A stretch of 64,000 nucleotides of DNA, from NCBI RefSeq assembly GCF_013368755.1, contig NC_049565.1:2294001-2358000 (forward strand), in the 5' to 3' direction. The notes under the pieces were generated by a model. That model saw only the letters and a program-made list of their open reading frames with translations. It searched no databases and was not told where the DNA came from. The translations under genes were made by a program, and so were the position numbers. Position 1 is the stretch's first letter, and each line of letters begins with the position of its first letter. This DNA comes from Talaromyces rugulosus (taxonomy: Eukaryota; Ascomycota; Eurotiomycetes; Eurotiales; Trichocomaceae). Shown in pieces: positions 21,584-37,654 of this stretch.

Positions 21584-22759
21584 TCATACACCAAACACCT
21601 CCAAATCCTTGAGAAGACTCTCTACAAACTCCGGCGCTCGATCTACAAACTGGCCCCGCGGTATCAGCGTCACAATAATTCGCATCATATTCGAAACACC
21701 GTGCATTTTCTCTTGAATCTCACTCGTAAAATCGGCATCACCGAGAAACGCGACACCTTCCTCATTGCAAAGCTCAGCGAAGCGATCGCGCAACCGGTAT
21801 TTTTCTTTATATGCCTCATCGCCTGGCTGTGTGTTACCCAGAAAAGCGCGCACGGGATCCCAAATTTGAAAGGGTACTGCGGATGCAAATTCCCAGTCTA
21901 GAATGCCGGTGATCTGGCCGGTGGATTGGTTGTATAGTATGTTTGCAAAATGCAAATCTCTATGCGCGAGACGGATTTGTGTTTTGTCTAGCTGCGCGGC
22001 GAAATCGGGTAGTACTTTGCAAAAGGCACGAAGACGCGGGATGTGTTCTAGCATAAATGTGAGATCTTTTTGGACACTGGCGACGTGGATGTACTTTTCC
22101 ATCAGGGCAATAATAAAATCCGTGTACGATGTGAATGGACCGCCAGCATTGAGAGTTTCAAGGCTATCTTCAGTGTCGAAATACCGCTTGACGTCTGGTG
22201 TAAACCAGAAATGCTCGTCTAGATATGGACCGGGTATAATACTACCAGTATCGGATTGTACCAACCCGCCAATGTGAGTAAAAGGATGCCGGTGAATGTC
22301 GGCAAGAAACTTTATTAATTGTTTGCAAATATCGTCTAGCTGCTCTTGCGTCAGGGAGTCGTAGACATCCGACAATGTCACCCCAGGGCATCGGCTCAGG
22401 ATAATAAACTCGCGGCTGAGCGGGTTGTTGGTTGTTGCATCGTACCGAATTACAGACGGCACAGGGACGCTTGTGTTTTGCGATATCCAGGCGAGCGTGG
22501 CTGCTTCGTTGCGTGTCTTGATGTTGGGAATGTGGTCGCCAGAGACGCGAAGTACAAGATCGACGGATGGCAGCGAGGGGTCTTTGACACACCCTGGCAG
22601 GTCCTTGGCGTCGTAGGTGAGGATATAGATGGCGTGGAATGCAGCGCACACTTTTAGTGGGGTGATGGCTGTGGGCTGTCCGAGGGAGAGGGTGTCCAGA
22701 AGAGTTTGGATGTCTTTGGCCTCCAAGGATTCGGGGAGATATTCCTCGGCGCCGCCCAT
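21584..22759 (-). CDS. Aminoglycoside phosphotransferase (APH)-family kinase-like protein
   Basis: Single exon, 391 aa. The protein-kinase-like APH fold is indicated by the catalytic loop LAHRDLHFANILY (about residue 265; Asp and Asn in place) and the metal-binding GILDWEFA (about residue 285). N-terminal elements include VDLVLRVSGDH, providing the ATP-binding lysine/arginine strand, and EAATLAWISQNTSVPVPSVI. Fungal genomes carry many such proteins, usually of unknown substrate (choline, ethanolamine, fructosamine or small metabolites); they are not evidence of antibiotic resistance. Catalytic residues look intact, so activity is plausible. The neighbours give no clue to function. Confidence 0.82.
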   Translation of the reverse strand: MGGAEEYLPESLEAKDIQTLLDTLSLGQPTAITPLKVCAAFHAIYILTYDAKDLPGCVKDPSLPSVDLVLRVSGDHIPNIKTRNEAATLAWISQNTSVPVPSVIRYDATTNNPLSREFIILSRCPGVTLSDVYDSLTQEQLDDICKQLIKFLADIHRHPFTHIGGLVQSDTGSIIPGPYLDEHFWFTPDVKRYFDTEDSLETLNAGGPFTSYTDFIIALMEKYIHVASVQKDLTFMLEHIPRLRAFCKVLPDFAAQLDKTQIRLAHRDLHFANILYNQSTGQITGILDWEFASAVPFQIWDPVRAFLGNTQPGDEAYKEKYRLRDRFAELCNEEGVAFLGDADFTSEIQEKMHGVSNMMRIIVTLIPRGQFVDRAPEFVESLLKDLEVFGV

Positions 22760-23823
22760 GTTTTTGACGCTTTAGAATAGCCCTGCGATAAACTGCTAGT
22801 AATAATGAGGAATGGGATATTCGTCTGTGACGAGCTCATAAAGATCGAGTATATCGTAGAAATCTTATATATTTGTGTGCGTAAACCTTTTATCTATCTT
22901 GAAGATCCACATGTGTTGGTTCTGTTGCGCCCCCATTGGGTAGATAACCAAGTGCGATTGCGATCGCCGAATCAGATAGCCGGACCGTAAAGACTCATAA
23001 TCACTCATTGTTAATTATTTATGCATTATTTTGTAATAAAAATGAGTGGTAACTCGTTTGGCAATAATAATCTTGCACACCGTTTCCACATATAGATTTG
23101 ACTGGAATTTAGTTAGCAAAGGTATACCTACTGTATAATAACATCCTTTATAGATTATCTAGGTATTCGTTAGGGTTGATTTTTATTTATATTCCAACTG
23201 GATTGCTCGAATGAGATCAAAGGAGAGGCAGAGTTAGTTGCCTATTGTAGTTGGTGCACCAATACAATTGTTATCGTATATGACCAGGGTGGGCCTCGTA
23301 AGTTGGAAATAGTAGCGACCGAGGTCGCTCAAGTTGAATAACATACACCGTACGGTTGTCGAAGCAACTGTTGATTGATTCAGTATACACAGAGAAAACC
23401 AGGAATCCGTGACAAAACAGTCAGCCGTCGAAAACTCAAAAGGGACATTTTAATCTACTAGGTCTGGTCCACTCGCCGTCAACCTTGAGTTTATTTCTAC
23501 AATCTCCACTGAAAAACAACGATCCAATGTATTAAATATGAGCGGGTACCACCTTGTTGCTCCATATACTAACACTTAAAAGTGGAAGACAAGCAGTCAA
23601 CACTCACCGGGAAAATCGCATCCCAAGAGCTCACCGATTTAGACACGTCAAAACAGCCATGATTCAAAGCTAGGTAATCCCAACTGATGACCAAAAGACA
23701 ACTATGAGCAAATATTAACCCGAAGAGGCAAACCAGGCCGAGCCGCCTAGAACCGTATTATTCAAGCTGAGATAATGTATTAGCGTCACTATTTCCTAAG
23801 CGCAGTTTGCCACTGTGACACAC

Positions 23824-23848
23824 AAGTGGTCTGGTGTGCCAACCACTT
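23824..23848. repeat. Inverted repeat, 7-bp arms
   Basis: AAGTGGT and ACCACTT are separated by 11 nt that themselves contain TGG and CCA, so a longer imperfect hairpin is possible. No associated gene. Confidence 0.6.
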
Positions 23849-24411
23849 TGTACCAACCATATAGTTCAGCCTGGCAAGGCGGCACTACTGACTAGATGGA
23901 CAGGGTATATTGTATTCTTGGAATACAGAGACCATGTCCTTGGATGCGGTCTGAGACATTAGTGCAACCAATAAAGATAAGAGACAGTCTCAGCGGGATA
24001 ATTATTATTAAATTTATTAACGTATCGCATTATAGCCAAGAGCGATATCCAAGAATTGTTCACCGGGAACACGCGACGAGTCCAAGACAACTCTATAGGA
24101 TGGCAGCTATTGCCGAACTAGGCAATTAAATTCTTGGTAGTCGTGGACGGTGGACACTAAACCCAAATCTTTCTCTTTCTCTTTCTTCTTTTTTTTCTCT
24201 TTCCGATTCTTTCCCTTTTTCTTTCCGATTCTTTCCTTCGTATTAATTTACCCATTTTATTTTTCCTTCCCATCCTCATTTGTCACCAGAACTATACAAG
24301 CGAATCTCGGCGGGACTATAGTAATAATGCGTTCGACGGAAGTACTATTAATAACTTTAGTCTCGCCCGGTCCAAATTGCCGACCGGCGCCCGGCAAATG
24401 CCAGTGGTGCC

Positions 24412-24444
24412 GACTTCCCGGCCCAAGCCACAATGCGGGAAGTC
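24412..24444. repeat. Inverted repeat, 9-bp perfect arms
   Basis: GACTTCCCG (24412-24420) pairs with CGGGAAGTC (24436-24444) across a 15-nt loop. It lies just beyond the pyrimidine tract in the gene-free region. Confidence 0.75.
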
Positions 24445-25774
24445 CGCTTCGTTTATCGATAACATTCTATTTTAGCGTGGGTTTTTTTTTCACCCTCTTC
24501 GTACGGAATTTAAGCGAGGGCTATAGCGCTCTTGGAGGTGTATTGCGCTTATTTTAGAGGAATCGTTGCAGTTGAAAAAAAAAAAAAAGGGACACGAAGT
24601 ACTACCGTAACCCTCAACAACCTGTCAACGCTGTTAGTGTCAGTTTCAGCTGGCATTGTCCCTGGGTCACCCTCTATCTTATCGTACACTAGTATAAACC
24701 CCACCAGCCAATAATAATTTCCCGATTACTCTTTACAGAGTCCATAATTTTGATAATGATTACTATGAAGATGAAATTTTTTCCTGTCAGCTAACCTTAA
24801 CGGCATCAAAGTTTTAGCGCCCTTCGTATGGAGTACGGAGTACGTACCCCCGTAAATCTACCACGGTCGGAATATGTGGAAACGTTGGGCATGTATTATT
24901 GGAGGGTTAATTTTTTTATAATTTTCTTAGCATCCCATCAACCCTTTTTTTTTTTTTGGATGGCCGCGTGTCCGGTTCGTCCAAACTAACAGGCTGAGCG
25001 AGTCTTGGGTAACAGTGTCTGTCTCTGTGAACAATGTCCAAGCACAAACTACGTTTGTATTCGTTCCGATAATCGGTGGAATGCATAGGAAAAAAAATAA
25101 AAAATCAAACATCCACGCGGAATTTTCCGATAAACGCTCTTATTTTTTTTCTCTTCCCCTGCATGGGTTGCATGCGCATGGACGCAGGTGTTGTGTCACC
25201 CTACACTAGTAGTAGGGCTTTTAGTCTTCTAGAAGCATGGAGGAAGAAAATTTCTTTCCACTAGCGTTAAAAAATTTAGTTAAAATTAGCGTAGATCGGG
25301 CTGAGCCCCCTCGTTAGCCTTGGTTAGTGCGGACTAGCGGGTTACCGAAATAACCGCGTATCGTATGGAATTATATATTTTTATTTTTTACAAACAAACC
25401 GGATGAATTCAGGATAAACATTCTTTCTTGTAGCGTGTTTAGGCTATGTTATGCTTGTTGGTTTTCATGCAGGTGGAAAGAGTTTTTTTCCGAGTCTATA
25501 CTATGTCGGTCGGTCGGTCGGCTCGCGGCACGAGTCAACGGATAGAACTGAATAGTTACTACGATCAGCTAAAGAGTGGTTCACATGAGACACTGGCATA
25601 CGATTGATGGGATGTTGTCAAAGACATGAGCTGATATCGGGTAAATACTCCAAACATGGGCAAGTCCCAAGGGTGAGGACACGCCAGTTAAATAGACTCC
25701 TAAGAGTGGCGAGCCGTTCGCTAGCCATGACTGGCAGACCTGGGGAAATAATGGCTGGCAGCTTGAAATGGGAC

Positions 25775-25804
25775 TACGTACTGGTAGTACGTTAGCAGTA
25801 CGTA
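25775..25804. repeat. Inverted repeat, 9-bp perfect arms
   Basis: TACGTACTG (25775-25783) pairs with CAGTACGTA (25796-25804) across 12 nt that include a further GTAGTACG word. Confidence 0.7.
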
Positions 25805-27008
25805 CGCCGGAGAATGTATGTAGCGATCGCACGGATCAAGCCTGACAAACCACCGACCCACACGCCGAACGGCTAGCCGGCGACCGGCTGGCCGAGACGG
25901 GCCTGAATCGGGCTCACCACCACTTGACTTGGCTAGTAGCCTAGTCACGTACGCCGAATATTAATGTAGTAAGTAGGTGCCTAAGGGGTGCATATTGCAT
26001 AATGAAATGCAGGCATAATCACATGCCAGCCTGTTAGAAGAATAGACTAAACCGGGGGTGGCTCAGGCTCCCGCCATGTGGCCCGCACAGCCTCATGTCA
26101 AGCTGTCCTTTTCTCTCTCTCTTTCTTTCTATTTGATCACAACGCCGGTAAGACTTCCAGATGGAGGTGAAAAATGTAGCAGCAATCATTCTAATACATA
26201 CTGTACCAAAGTATGTCCTAGCGATTGGCGAGCAGTGCCGAGGTCTCCTGCCGGGGGGCTTCCGTCCGAGCATTCTCCGGCCCACCCCCGGACTTACGGA
26301 GGCATAGTACTACCGGATTTAGATGGAATTCCATGTTTCCTGTTCTGCTCATCCATGTGACTCATCGGCGCTTCTACGTACTTACGTAGTACTAGCTGTG
26401 TAAATAATGTAAATACCAAGGCATGCTCTATAAGCGAGACATGGTCAGCTGATCTCGGCCAACGTCGGCAACACTCATCGTGACTCTTGCTTGGCATGGC
26501 GGCTTTGTCAATATCCGCTGGCTTGGGGGTCAGCTGACGCGTGCCAATGTTAGACTGCGGAAAGGTACACAAGACGGGAAAAAAAGTACGAAAAAAACAA
26601 TCCAGTTGCCTGCCCACACGAGAAAAAAAAAACTGGGGAAGTGCAGAAGAATGTTCAGCAGGGACCTGGCAGCCGATCGATAGAGATCTGAGATCGACAA
26701 GGTTGTGGCTGTGCTCGGGGACGGGGAGTGATTGGTCCCGGGTGTTTGGAACCGCGAGGATCAGCGGGGGCACGAGCCACAGTTGGGGGCCATCGGGGGC
26801 GGCCGATGCTGAGAAAGCAGACGTGGCTAGTGAGTCAGCCACCATCGAACCTGCCGGAACCGTCCAGCGGGGACCGTCGTGGGGCGCGCTGATTGGCTAG
26901 TGTGCTGGTTCCCGAGCGCCAAGGCCGAGGCTGCCACGGCCAACCAGCGCCGGGCGTATCAGCAGCGTATTCAATACAATCAATACCAGACAGCGTACCG
27001 GCGTTACC

Positions 27009-27041
27009 GACGGCAGGTGGGGCACATCCCTGCCTGCCGTC
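27009..27041. repeat. 33-bp near-perfect palindrome upstream of the Rpn4-like gene
   Basis: Arms GACGGCAGG and CCTGCCGTC (9 bp, perfect) enclose a symmetric TG/TG internal loop, then GGG/CCC and a CACAT loop. It lies about 640 bp before the start codon, close to the probable transcription start. It could be a dimeric factor site or an RNA hairpin. Confidence 0.8.
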
Positions 27042-27648
27042 TGTGTCGCATACTTGAAGACTGCTGCTACTATTTAGTATTTACACGTCATGATGGCTAT
27101 AATAGCGATGCCCGGCGCTGTTTTTTTCCACCCTCACACTCTCACACTCTCACACATCGCTCACACTTTCACACCACACACCACACACAATTAATACACC
27201 TCCAGTCATCCTCATCTTGACTTTGGTTTCGACAGGCAACCATCAGTTAACTGGTACCTAATAATCAACCCTCTGCCTGCTCCGCGCCTACCCGCACCGA
27301 TCAACTAGCGCTCGCTCTATACTCCAGGCATCGCTTCGACTGATTCTGTAATTAATCGATCGACTCACTTTTGACTCATCCTTGGGTCAGCCGGCCGACC
27401 GGATTTAATCTTGCCCATCATCCCGGCAACCAGGTTCGCCCGCCGGAAATCTTCCATCGTCTTCGGATCCGCAAGATATCCATTGATTGATTGGCATTGT
27501 GCACGGCCACAGTAAGTCAATCCTCGTCTGTTCCCAGCCAAAACTGCCGGCTAATTCCATGGTTCACCGCACTGCAGGAAAACCTTCCCGCCTATATAAG
27601 CCTCGCTCCCCCCGGGTGGCAACCGCCTTGACGTCTCCCGACCAAACT

Positions 27649-29892
27649 ATGCTCATCCACCCGACTACCGTACGTAAGGATTTTATCACTCCTTGGTCCG
27701 ACAACAACCACAACTACAACTACAACTACAACTACTCCTGCTCTGACGACTACCTCGACTTCCCCTCCCACGAGCTGCAACTACAAGACCAGCAGCTTCC
27801 GCCCAACTATCTGCAGCAGTACCAGAACACTCTCGACTCGCCTTTCCACTCGCCAGCGCGCGCGCATTTCTCGCCCTCGTCGCGTTCGACCTCGCCCACC
27901 TTTTCATCGCCTGTCTTCTCGACCTCGCGGTCGCCAGTCACCACGGTTTCGGGCGACTTTCCTGCTCCCACCGAAGGAGGCTTGTTTGAAGCACAGCCAA
28001 TGAGCCTGGCTTCATCCTACAACCCATCCTTTCAGAGCTACACACCGGCACAGTACCCGGCACCGCCCTTCCACACAGACGCCTCCATGCTGGCACAGCA
28101 GGGAATTGTCACCAATCCACACGGCTGGGACAGCGACTCGGCCAACATCCAGCTCCTGAGCCCAGCACATGCACAGAACGGCCTCGCCCGGCGGACTGGC
28201 TTTCAAAACGCACACAAGCGTGCTGCATCGGGATCCTCCGGCAAGGCAGGTTCAAATTCGCCACAGTCCGCGGAAGTTTCCAACCACCGCAGCTCTTCGG
28301 CTGGTGGCGCAGAATCCTTCAAAAAGTCGCTGCCTACTCCTGTCCAGACACCCGTCCAGAACCTCCAGAACCTCCAGGGTTCTTTTTTGGCACCGGCCTT
28401 CCAGAACTACGACCCTTCGAGCCAGCACAGCGACAATGTGGCTGTTGAGCAGGCAATGAGACAGGCAGTCATGGAACAACATCAACGCAAGCAAGCTGCA
28501 GCAGAGGACGACGCCTCTTTCCACTACTCTCTGGCCCCGTCGGTGTCTAGCCTGAGTCACCAGAACTCTCCCGTGACCCCTCAAACTACATATGACGAGT
28601 TCGATGACGGATCGAAAGCGGCAGTCCATGGTGAGGACCGAATTCTTGACTTTGACCGCTGGATGGATGATTACTTACACTTCGATGCGCTTCCAGACTT
28701 TAACAGCCAAGGCGCAACGGCGATGCCCGTCGGGGTGCCAAAGCTAAACCGCACCATCTCTGATGTCTATCAGGACGAGCTCTACAACGCGGCTGTGATT
28801 CCCACATCCCAGATTCGCAATCCCGCCAACAACGCGAACCAGCAGATGCTCTCTGCGCCCTACCGCAATCTGTTTGCCGATCGCCTTAATGCTGCCAACC
28901 AGGGCCATCTCTCGGCGCGATCGCAGTCGCCAGTCAACGGCTCCATCAATAGAGACCGATCGCCTTTCCGCCAGGGATCGCCATTGGCACCCGACTTTCG
29001 CGGTGCGCGTCTCCAGGGCCCTGCGCTCGGCTCTACACTACAGCTACCTGCTACCAGCGGCATCAACATGGGCCAGGACAATGCCGCCGCCGAAGTTAAG
29101 ACCATCTCGCCCAAGGATGCTGTTTTGGAGTACCACGAGGGACCAGACGAGTCGGCTACCGATGGCCTCCCATCCCTTTTCCCGACTAATGACTTTGCTA
29201 TGAACGGCAGCAACCTGGTGTCTCGCCGATCCAGTGCTAGCACTTTCCAGCCTACTCTACCTTACTCACAGATGGAGCCGTTTCCGAATCAATACGTTAG
29301 TCAGGCGGGCGGTCTGCCACAGCAACTCAATTACTTGCAGCAAGCGCCGACTCACCGCAGCAACGAGGGCCTTATGCAGCAAACACCGGACTTCCCAGCG
29401 TCATTGACTACGATGGACTCTACGAAGAGCGAATCAACATCGATCGACATGAAGCGCCCTGGCAATACCTCGTCTGATTCGGGCACGTACACCTGCACGT
29501 ACCATGGCTGTACACTACGGTTTGAGACGCCGTCCAAGCTCCAAAAGCACAAGCGCGAAGCCCATCGCCAGACCGTGACTGGTCAGCCTATGGTGACCGC
29601 GCGCGAGCACAGCAACACCTCGTTGGCCCTGCGCAACTCGCAGGCCGGCCCCCACCGGTGCGAGCGGATCAATCCTTCGACGGGCAAGCCATGCAACTCT
29701 ATTTTCTCGCGGCCGTACGATCTGACTCGGCATGAGGACACGATTCACAACAACCGCAAGCAGAAAGTGCGATGCCATCTGTGCACCGACGAGAAGACCT
29801 TTTCGCGCAACGATGCGCTCACGCGACACATGCGCGTCGTGCACCCAGAGGTCGACTGGCCGGGGAAGCAGCGCCGCAAGAGCCGAGAGTAA
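27649..29892 (+). CDS. rpn4: C2H2 zinc-finger transcription factor, Rpn4-like
   Basis: 747 aa from the ATG at 27649. A long Ser/Gln/Pro-rich region, with an NYNYNY repeat near the start, precedes three C-terminal C2H2 fingers: CTYHGCTLRFETPSKLQKHK, then CERINPSTGKPCNSIFSRPY with DLTRHEDTIH, then CHLCTDEKTFSRNDALTRHM with the ending VVHPEVDWPGKQRRKS. The NP-TGK-C-IF finger arrangement recalls yeast Rpn4, which activates proteasome genes; assignment is by resemblance, not alignment. An earlier in-frame ATG (27559, good context) exists, but it lies inside a likely 66-nt intron (27512-27577, GTAAGT to CTGCAG) and adds 30 residues of no clear kind, so I prefer 27649. Yeast Rpn4 is itself induced by stress factors; three AP-1-like sites lie upstream here. 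Confidence 0.72.
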   Translation: MLIHPTTVRKDFITPWSDNNHNYNYNYNYSCSDDYLDFPSHELQLQDQQLPPNYLQQYQNTLDSPFHSPARAHFSPSSRSTSPTFSSPVFSTSRSPVTTVSGDFPAPTEGGLFEAQPMSLASSYNPSFQSYTPAQYPAPPFHTDASMLAQQGIVTNPHGWDSDSANIQLLSPAHAQNGLARRTGFQNAHKRAASGSSGKAGSNSPQSAEVSNHRSSSAGGAESFKKSLPTPVQTPVQNLQNLQGSFLAPAFQNYDPSSQHSDNVAVEQAMRQAVMEQHQRKQAAAEDDASFHYSLAPSVSSLSHQNSPVTPQTTYDEFDDGSKAAVHGEDRILDFDRWMDDYLHFDALPDFNSQGATAMPVGVPKLNRTISDVYQDELYNAAVIPTSQIRNPANNANQQMLSAPYRNLFADRLNAANQGHLSARSQSPVNGSINRDRSPFRQGSPLAPDFRGARLQGPALGSTLQLPATSGINMGQDNAAAEVKTISPKDAVLEYHEGPDESATDGLPSLFPTNDFAMNGSNLVSRRSSASTFQPTLPYSQMEPFPNQYVSQAGGLPQQLNYLQQAPTHRSNEGLMQQTPDFPASLTTMDSTKSESTSIDMKRPGNTSSDSGTYTCTYHGCTLRFETPSKLQKHKREAHRQTVTGQPMVTAREHSNTSLALRNSQAGPHRCERINPSTGKPCNSIFSRPYDLTRHEDTIHNNRKQKVRCHLCTDEKTFSRNDALTRHMRVVHPEVDWPGKQRRKSRE

Positions 29893-32136
29893 TCTCTTCT
29901 CTCTTTCTCTGTGTGTCTACGTTCTCCAAACGGAACAATCGTCCTGGATCACAATGACGGCGGGGCTTCTCGTCGACGTCATCGGCTATTCCCGATCGGG
30001 AACATCACCTCACTCGGATCGGCGGGCCGGCTTCCGCATGTGGGTTAGCGCGATCATCGACACTTCCCGGCGCAAGCCCTTGACGTCATCGGCCTCTGCT
30101 CCTTTCCTTCTTCAACGCATCACTCACGCCGCGATGACTTCAACTCGAATTGATTTCGTCACCAGCGATGCCCCCCCCCTTGCTCGTCTCCACTGTTTCA
30201 TTTTATGATCAGCATTCCATTGTTACTAGATGGTTTTGCCATGACGGCTATTGATTTACATAATCTTTTGTACTTTTGATACAGCGTTTTTTTGGTTTTT
30301 ATTTTTGTTTCTGAGCGGAGCACATTATTAATTATTTATGATCCTGTCATGTTACGATTGTTATGTTTATGCTTATGTTTATGCTTATGGCTATGGTTAT
30401 CATGCTTGCCATGTTATGAAAGATTTTATACTGTCCGACGATTTGCATATGGGAGGTGTGTTTTCCTTTTTCTTTTGAGGGTATATATTGATGAGAGACC
30501 TATCGTTGTACTATATTATTGTATCATAGCTGATAGAGACTGTACACTGACAAAAGTTTTGAATATACATTCCAAATTACTACTCAATGGTCTTTCCTGC
30601 TCTTAAATTGAATATTCCAAAACAGATGACAGTTTGAGTTGGTGGCTTGGCCGATCCCAATCCTAGTACCAACTACTACTTCGTACTTACAAAAGCCCGC
30701 CGCAGCAATTCAGGCAAGGATTGGGTTCCTTCAGTGTCAATGCCCTCGTGACCATTGATTTGCAATTGACTCGGTCGGTAGTATTCTCCTTGTTATTATT
30801 TGTGTGTCTTGTGAGGTTACTGGCCCCACAAAGCCACATGTTTCTGCTCATATCCATGTAGTATAGTATAGAATAGGGTTTTCACATGAATTCAAACCAA
30901 TTGGCTTACCCAATTGCCATTTTTAGAAACACGCAGAATATTCAAGATCCCCTTAGAAACCCATCGAATTTTACATATTGTAAAATTTGCTGCCACATGA
31001 CAAAGCATATGAACCGTGCAACGGGTGTGGACTACCTACCTCAAGTGTGCTCCTCCGTGGAGACGATCAAGTGGGGCCTGATCGGCGGCCGGGTTTGGTC
31101 CACTGTCCCACGATCTTCCCGTGTAATTTATTTATTTTTCTTACCAATTTATATCCGTATTTACTATGTTGTAGATTAATAATAATAATATGCAGAATTT
31201 TTTTTTTAAGCAAACTCGACTGGAGTTCAAAGAGGCAGTGTGCTTTGTAATCGTGGCTTGTTTTTTATAATGTTCGATATAGATTAGTAATTGTTTACTC
31301 ATACATAATAAATATAGAATATTCTTCTGCCTAGGCTAAGAATGCTTTGTAAACAAAATGTGGCTCAAAAAAACGTGGCATGGCCAAAACACGCATGCGT
31401 TAACAACATTAGATGGCAAATTGTTTCCATTGTCCAGCTGAAGAAGTGCATTTCAGAGTCTCGAATTTACATGTGATGGCTAGTTTTATTCAAATATTTT
31501 AGGACATCGGCGAAGATAAGTGGTTACTTTCGCCGACAAAAAAAAGAAAGGAGAAAAAAAAGCTAAATTGACCCCTGACTCATTTGTCCTAGTTTATTAC
31601 TAGTAGTATTCAAAAAAAAAAAAAATATCGGATTATACCCCTGAAATAATAAAATTGTCAGTTATAGCCGTTGTGATATTTGGCGTTGATTTGGGTTTTT
31701 ATTTGTTGTGGCTGTGCAAACAGGATGGGCTGTGATTGGTTGAAGGGGTGTTTCTATTTATGACAGACTTTAAATTGCACTGTTTATGCAACATGACACC
31801 ACACCTCATTTTGCAGGTTATACTACAGTTTGATGAAAATTTCTCTTTCTTTCAAATATCAGTAATGTAATAGAACTTGTATAGTAAATACAAAAACCCG
31901 AGTATCGGAATTAATGTTTTAATCGAAGCTACTGCAAGGTAAGGCTGCCTTTCAAGACAGCTGAATATGTGGCAGTGGCAAGCCTGATCTGGATATCAAG
32001 GTCGCCGACCATATGTCAGACTGTTGGACTAAGTAGGTGCCGTTCGTTAATGAAACGTATAAACTGTCTAATTCAAGTTAAAATCTAACTAACAAAAAGC
32101 CAATAGAACTTCTAACCAATCACTTCTACAGTTTTA
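29893..32136. other. Intergenic, Rpn4-like 3' side to AROM 3' end
   Basis: 2.24 kb, mostly AT-rich, without a supported gene. It holds a short tandem repeat (30361-30400), poly-A runs near 31555 and 31613-31625, and a TGACTCA word near 31577. Frames at 29943-30208 and 30886-31250 show no conserved content. Confidence 0.45.
30361..30400. repeat. 12-bp tandem repeat
   Basis: TTATGTTTATGC occurs twice in a row, followed by a diverged third unit TTATGGCTATGG. Confidence 0.8.

Positions 32137-37654
<5,518 letters not shown>

Larger units (their letters stand above)
22760..27648. other. 4.9-kb stretch without a supported gene; 3' part is the Rpn4-like leader
   Basis: I could not support any coding gene. 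Contents: a pyrimidine-rich tract (24170-24238), several perfect inverted repeats (23824-23848, 24412-24444, 25775-25804, 27009-27041), a GGTC repeat (25507-25523), a TACGGAGTAC-type word cluster (24826-24846), three Gcn4/AP-1-like sites (26358-26364, 26831-26837, 27372-27378) and CA/CT-rich repeats (27130-27190) that look like a transcription start area. A plausible 66-nt 5' UTR intron lies at 27512-27577. Reading frames here, the largest 135 codons at 24150-24557, are low complexity. Confidence 0.5.

Noticed and set aside
21584..22759. APH-family gene as an antibiotic-resistance gene
   Set aside because: Fungal APH-fold proteins are numerous and mostly metabolic kinases; nothing here indicates drug resistance.
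24150..24557. 135-codon frame rich in Phe/Ser
   Set aside because: Produced by the pyrimidine tract; not protein-like.
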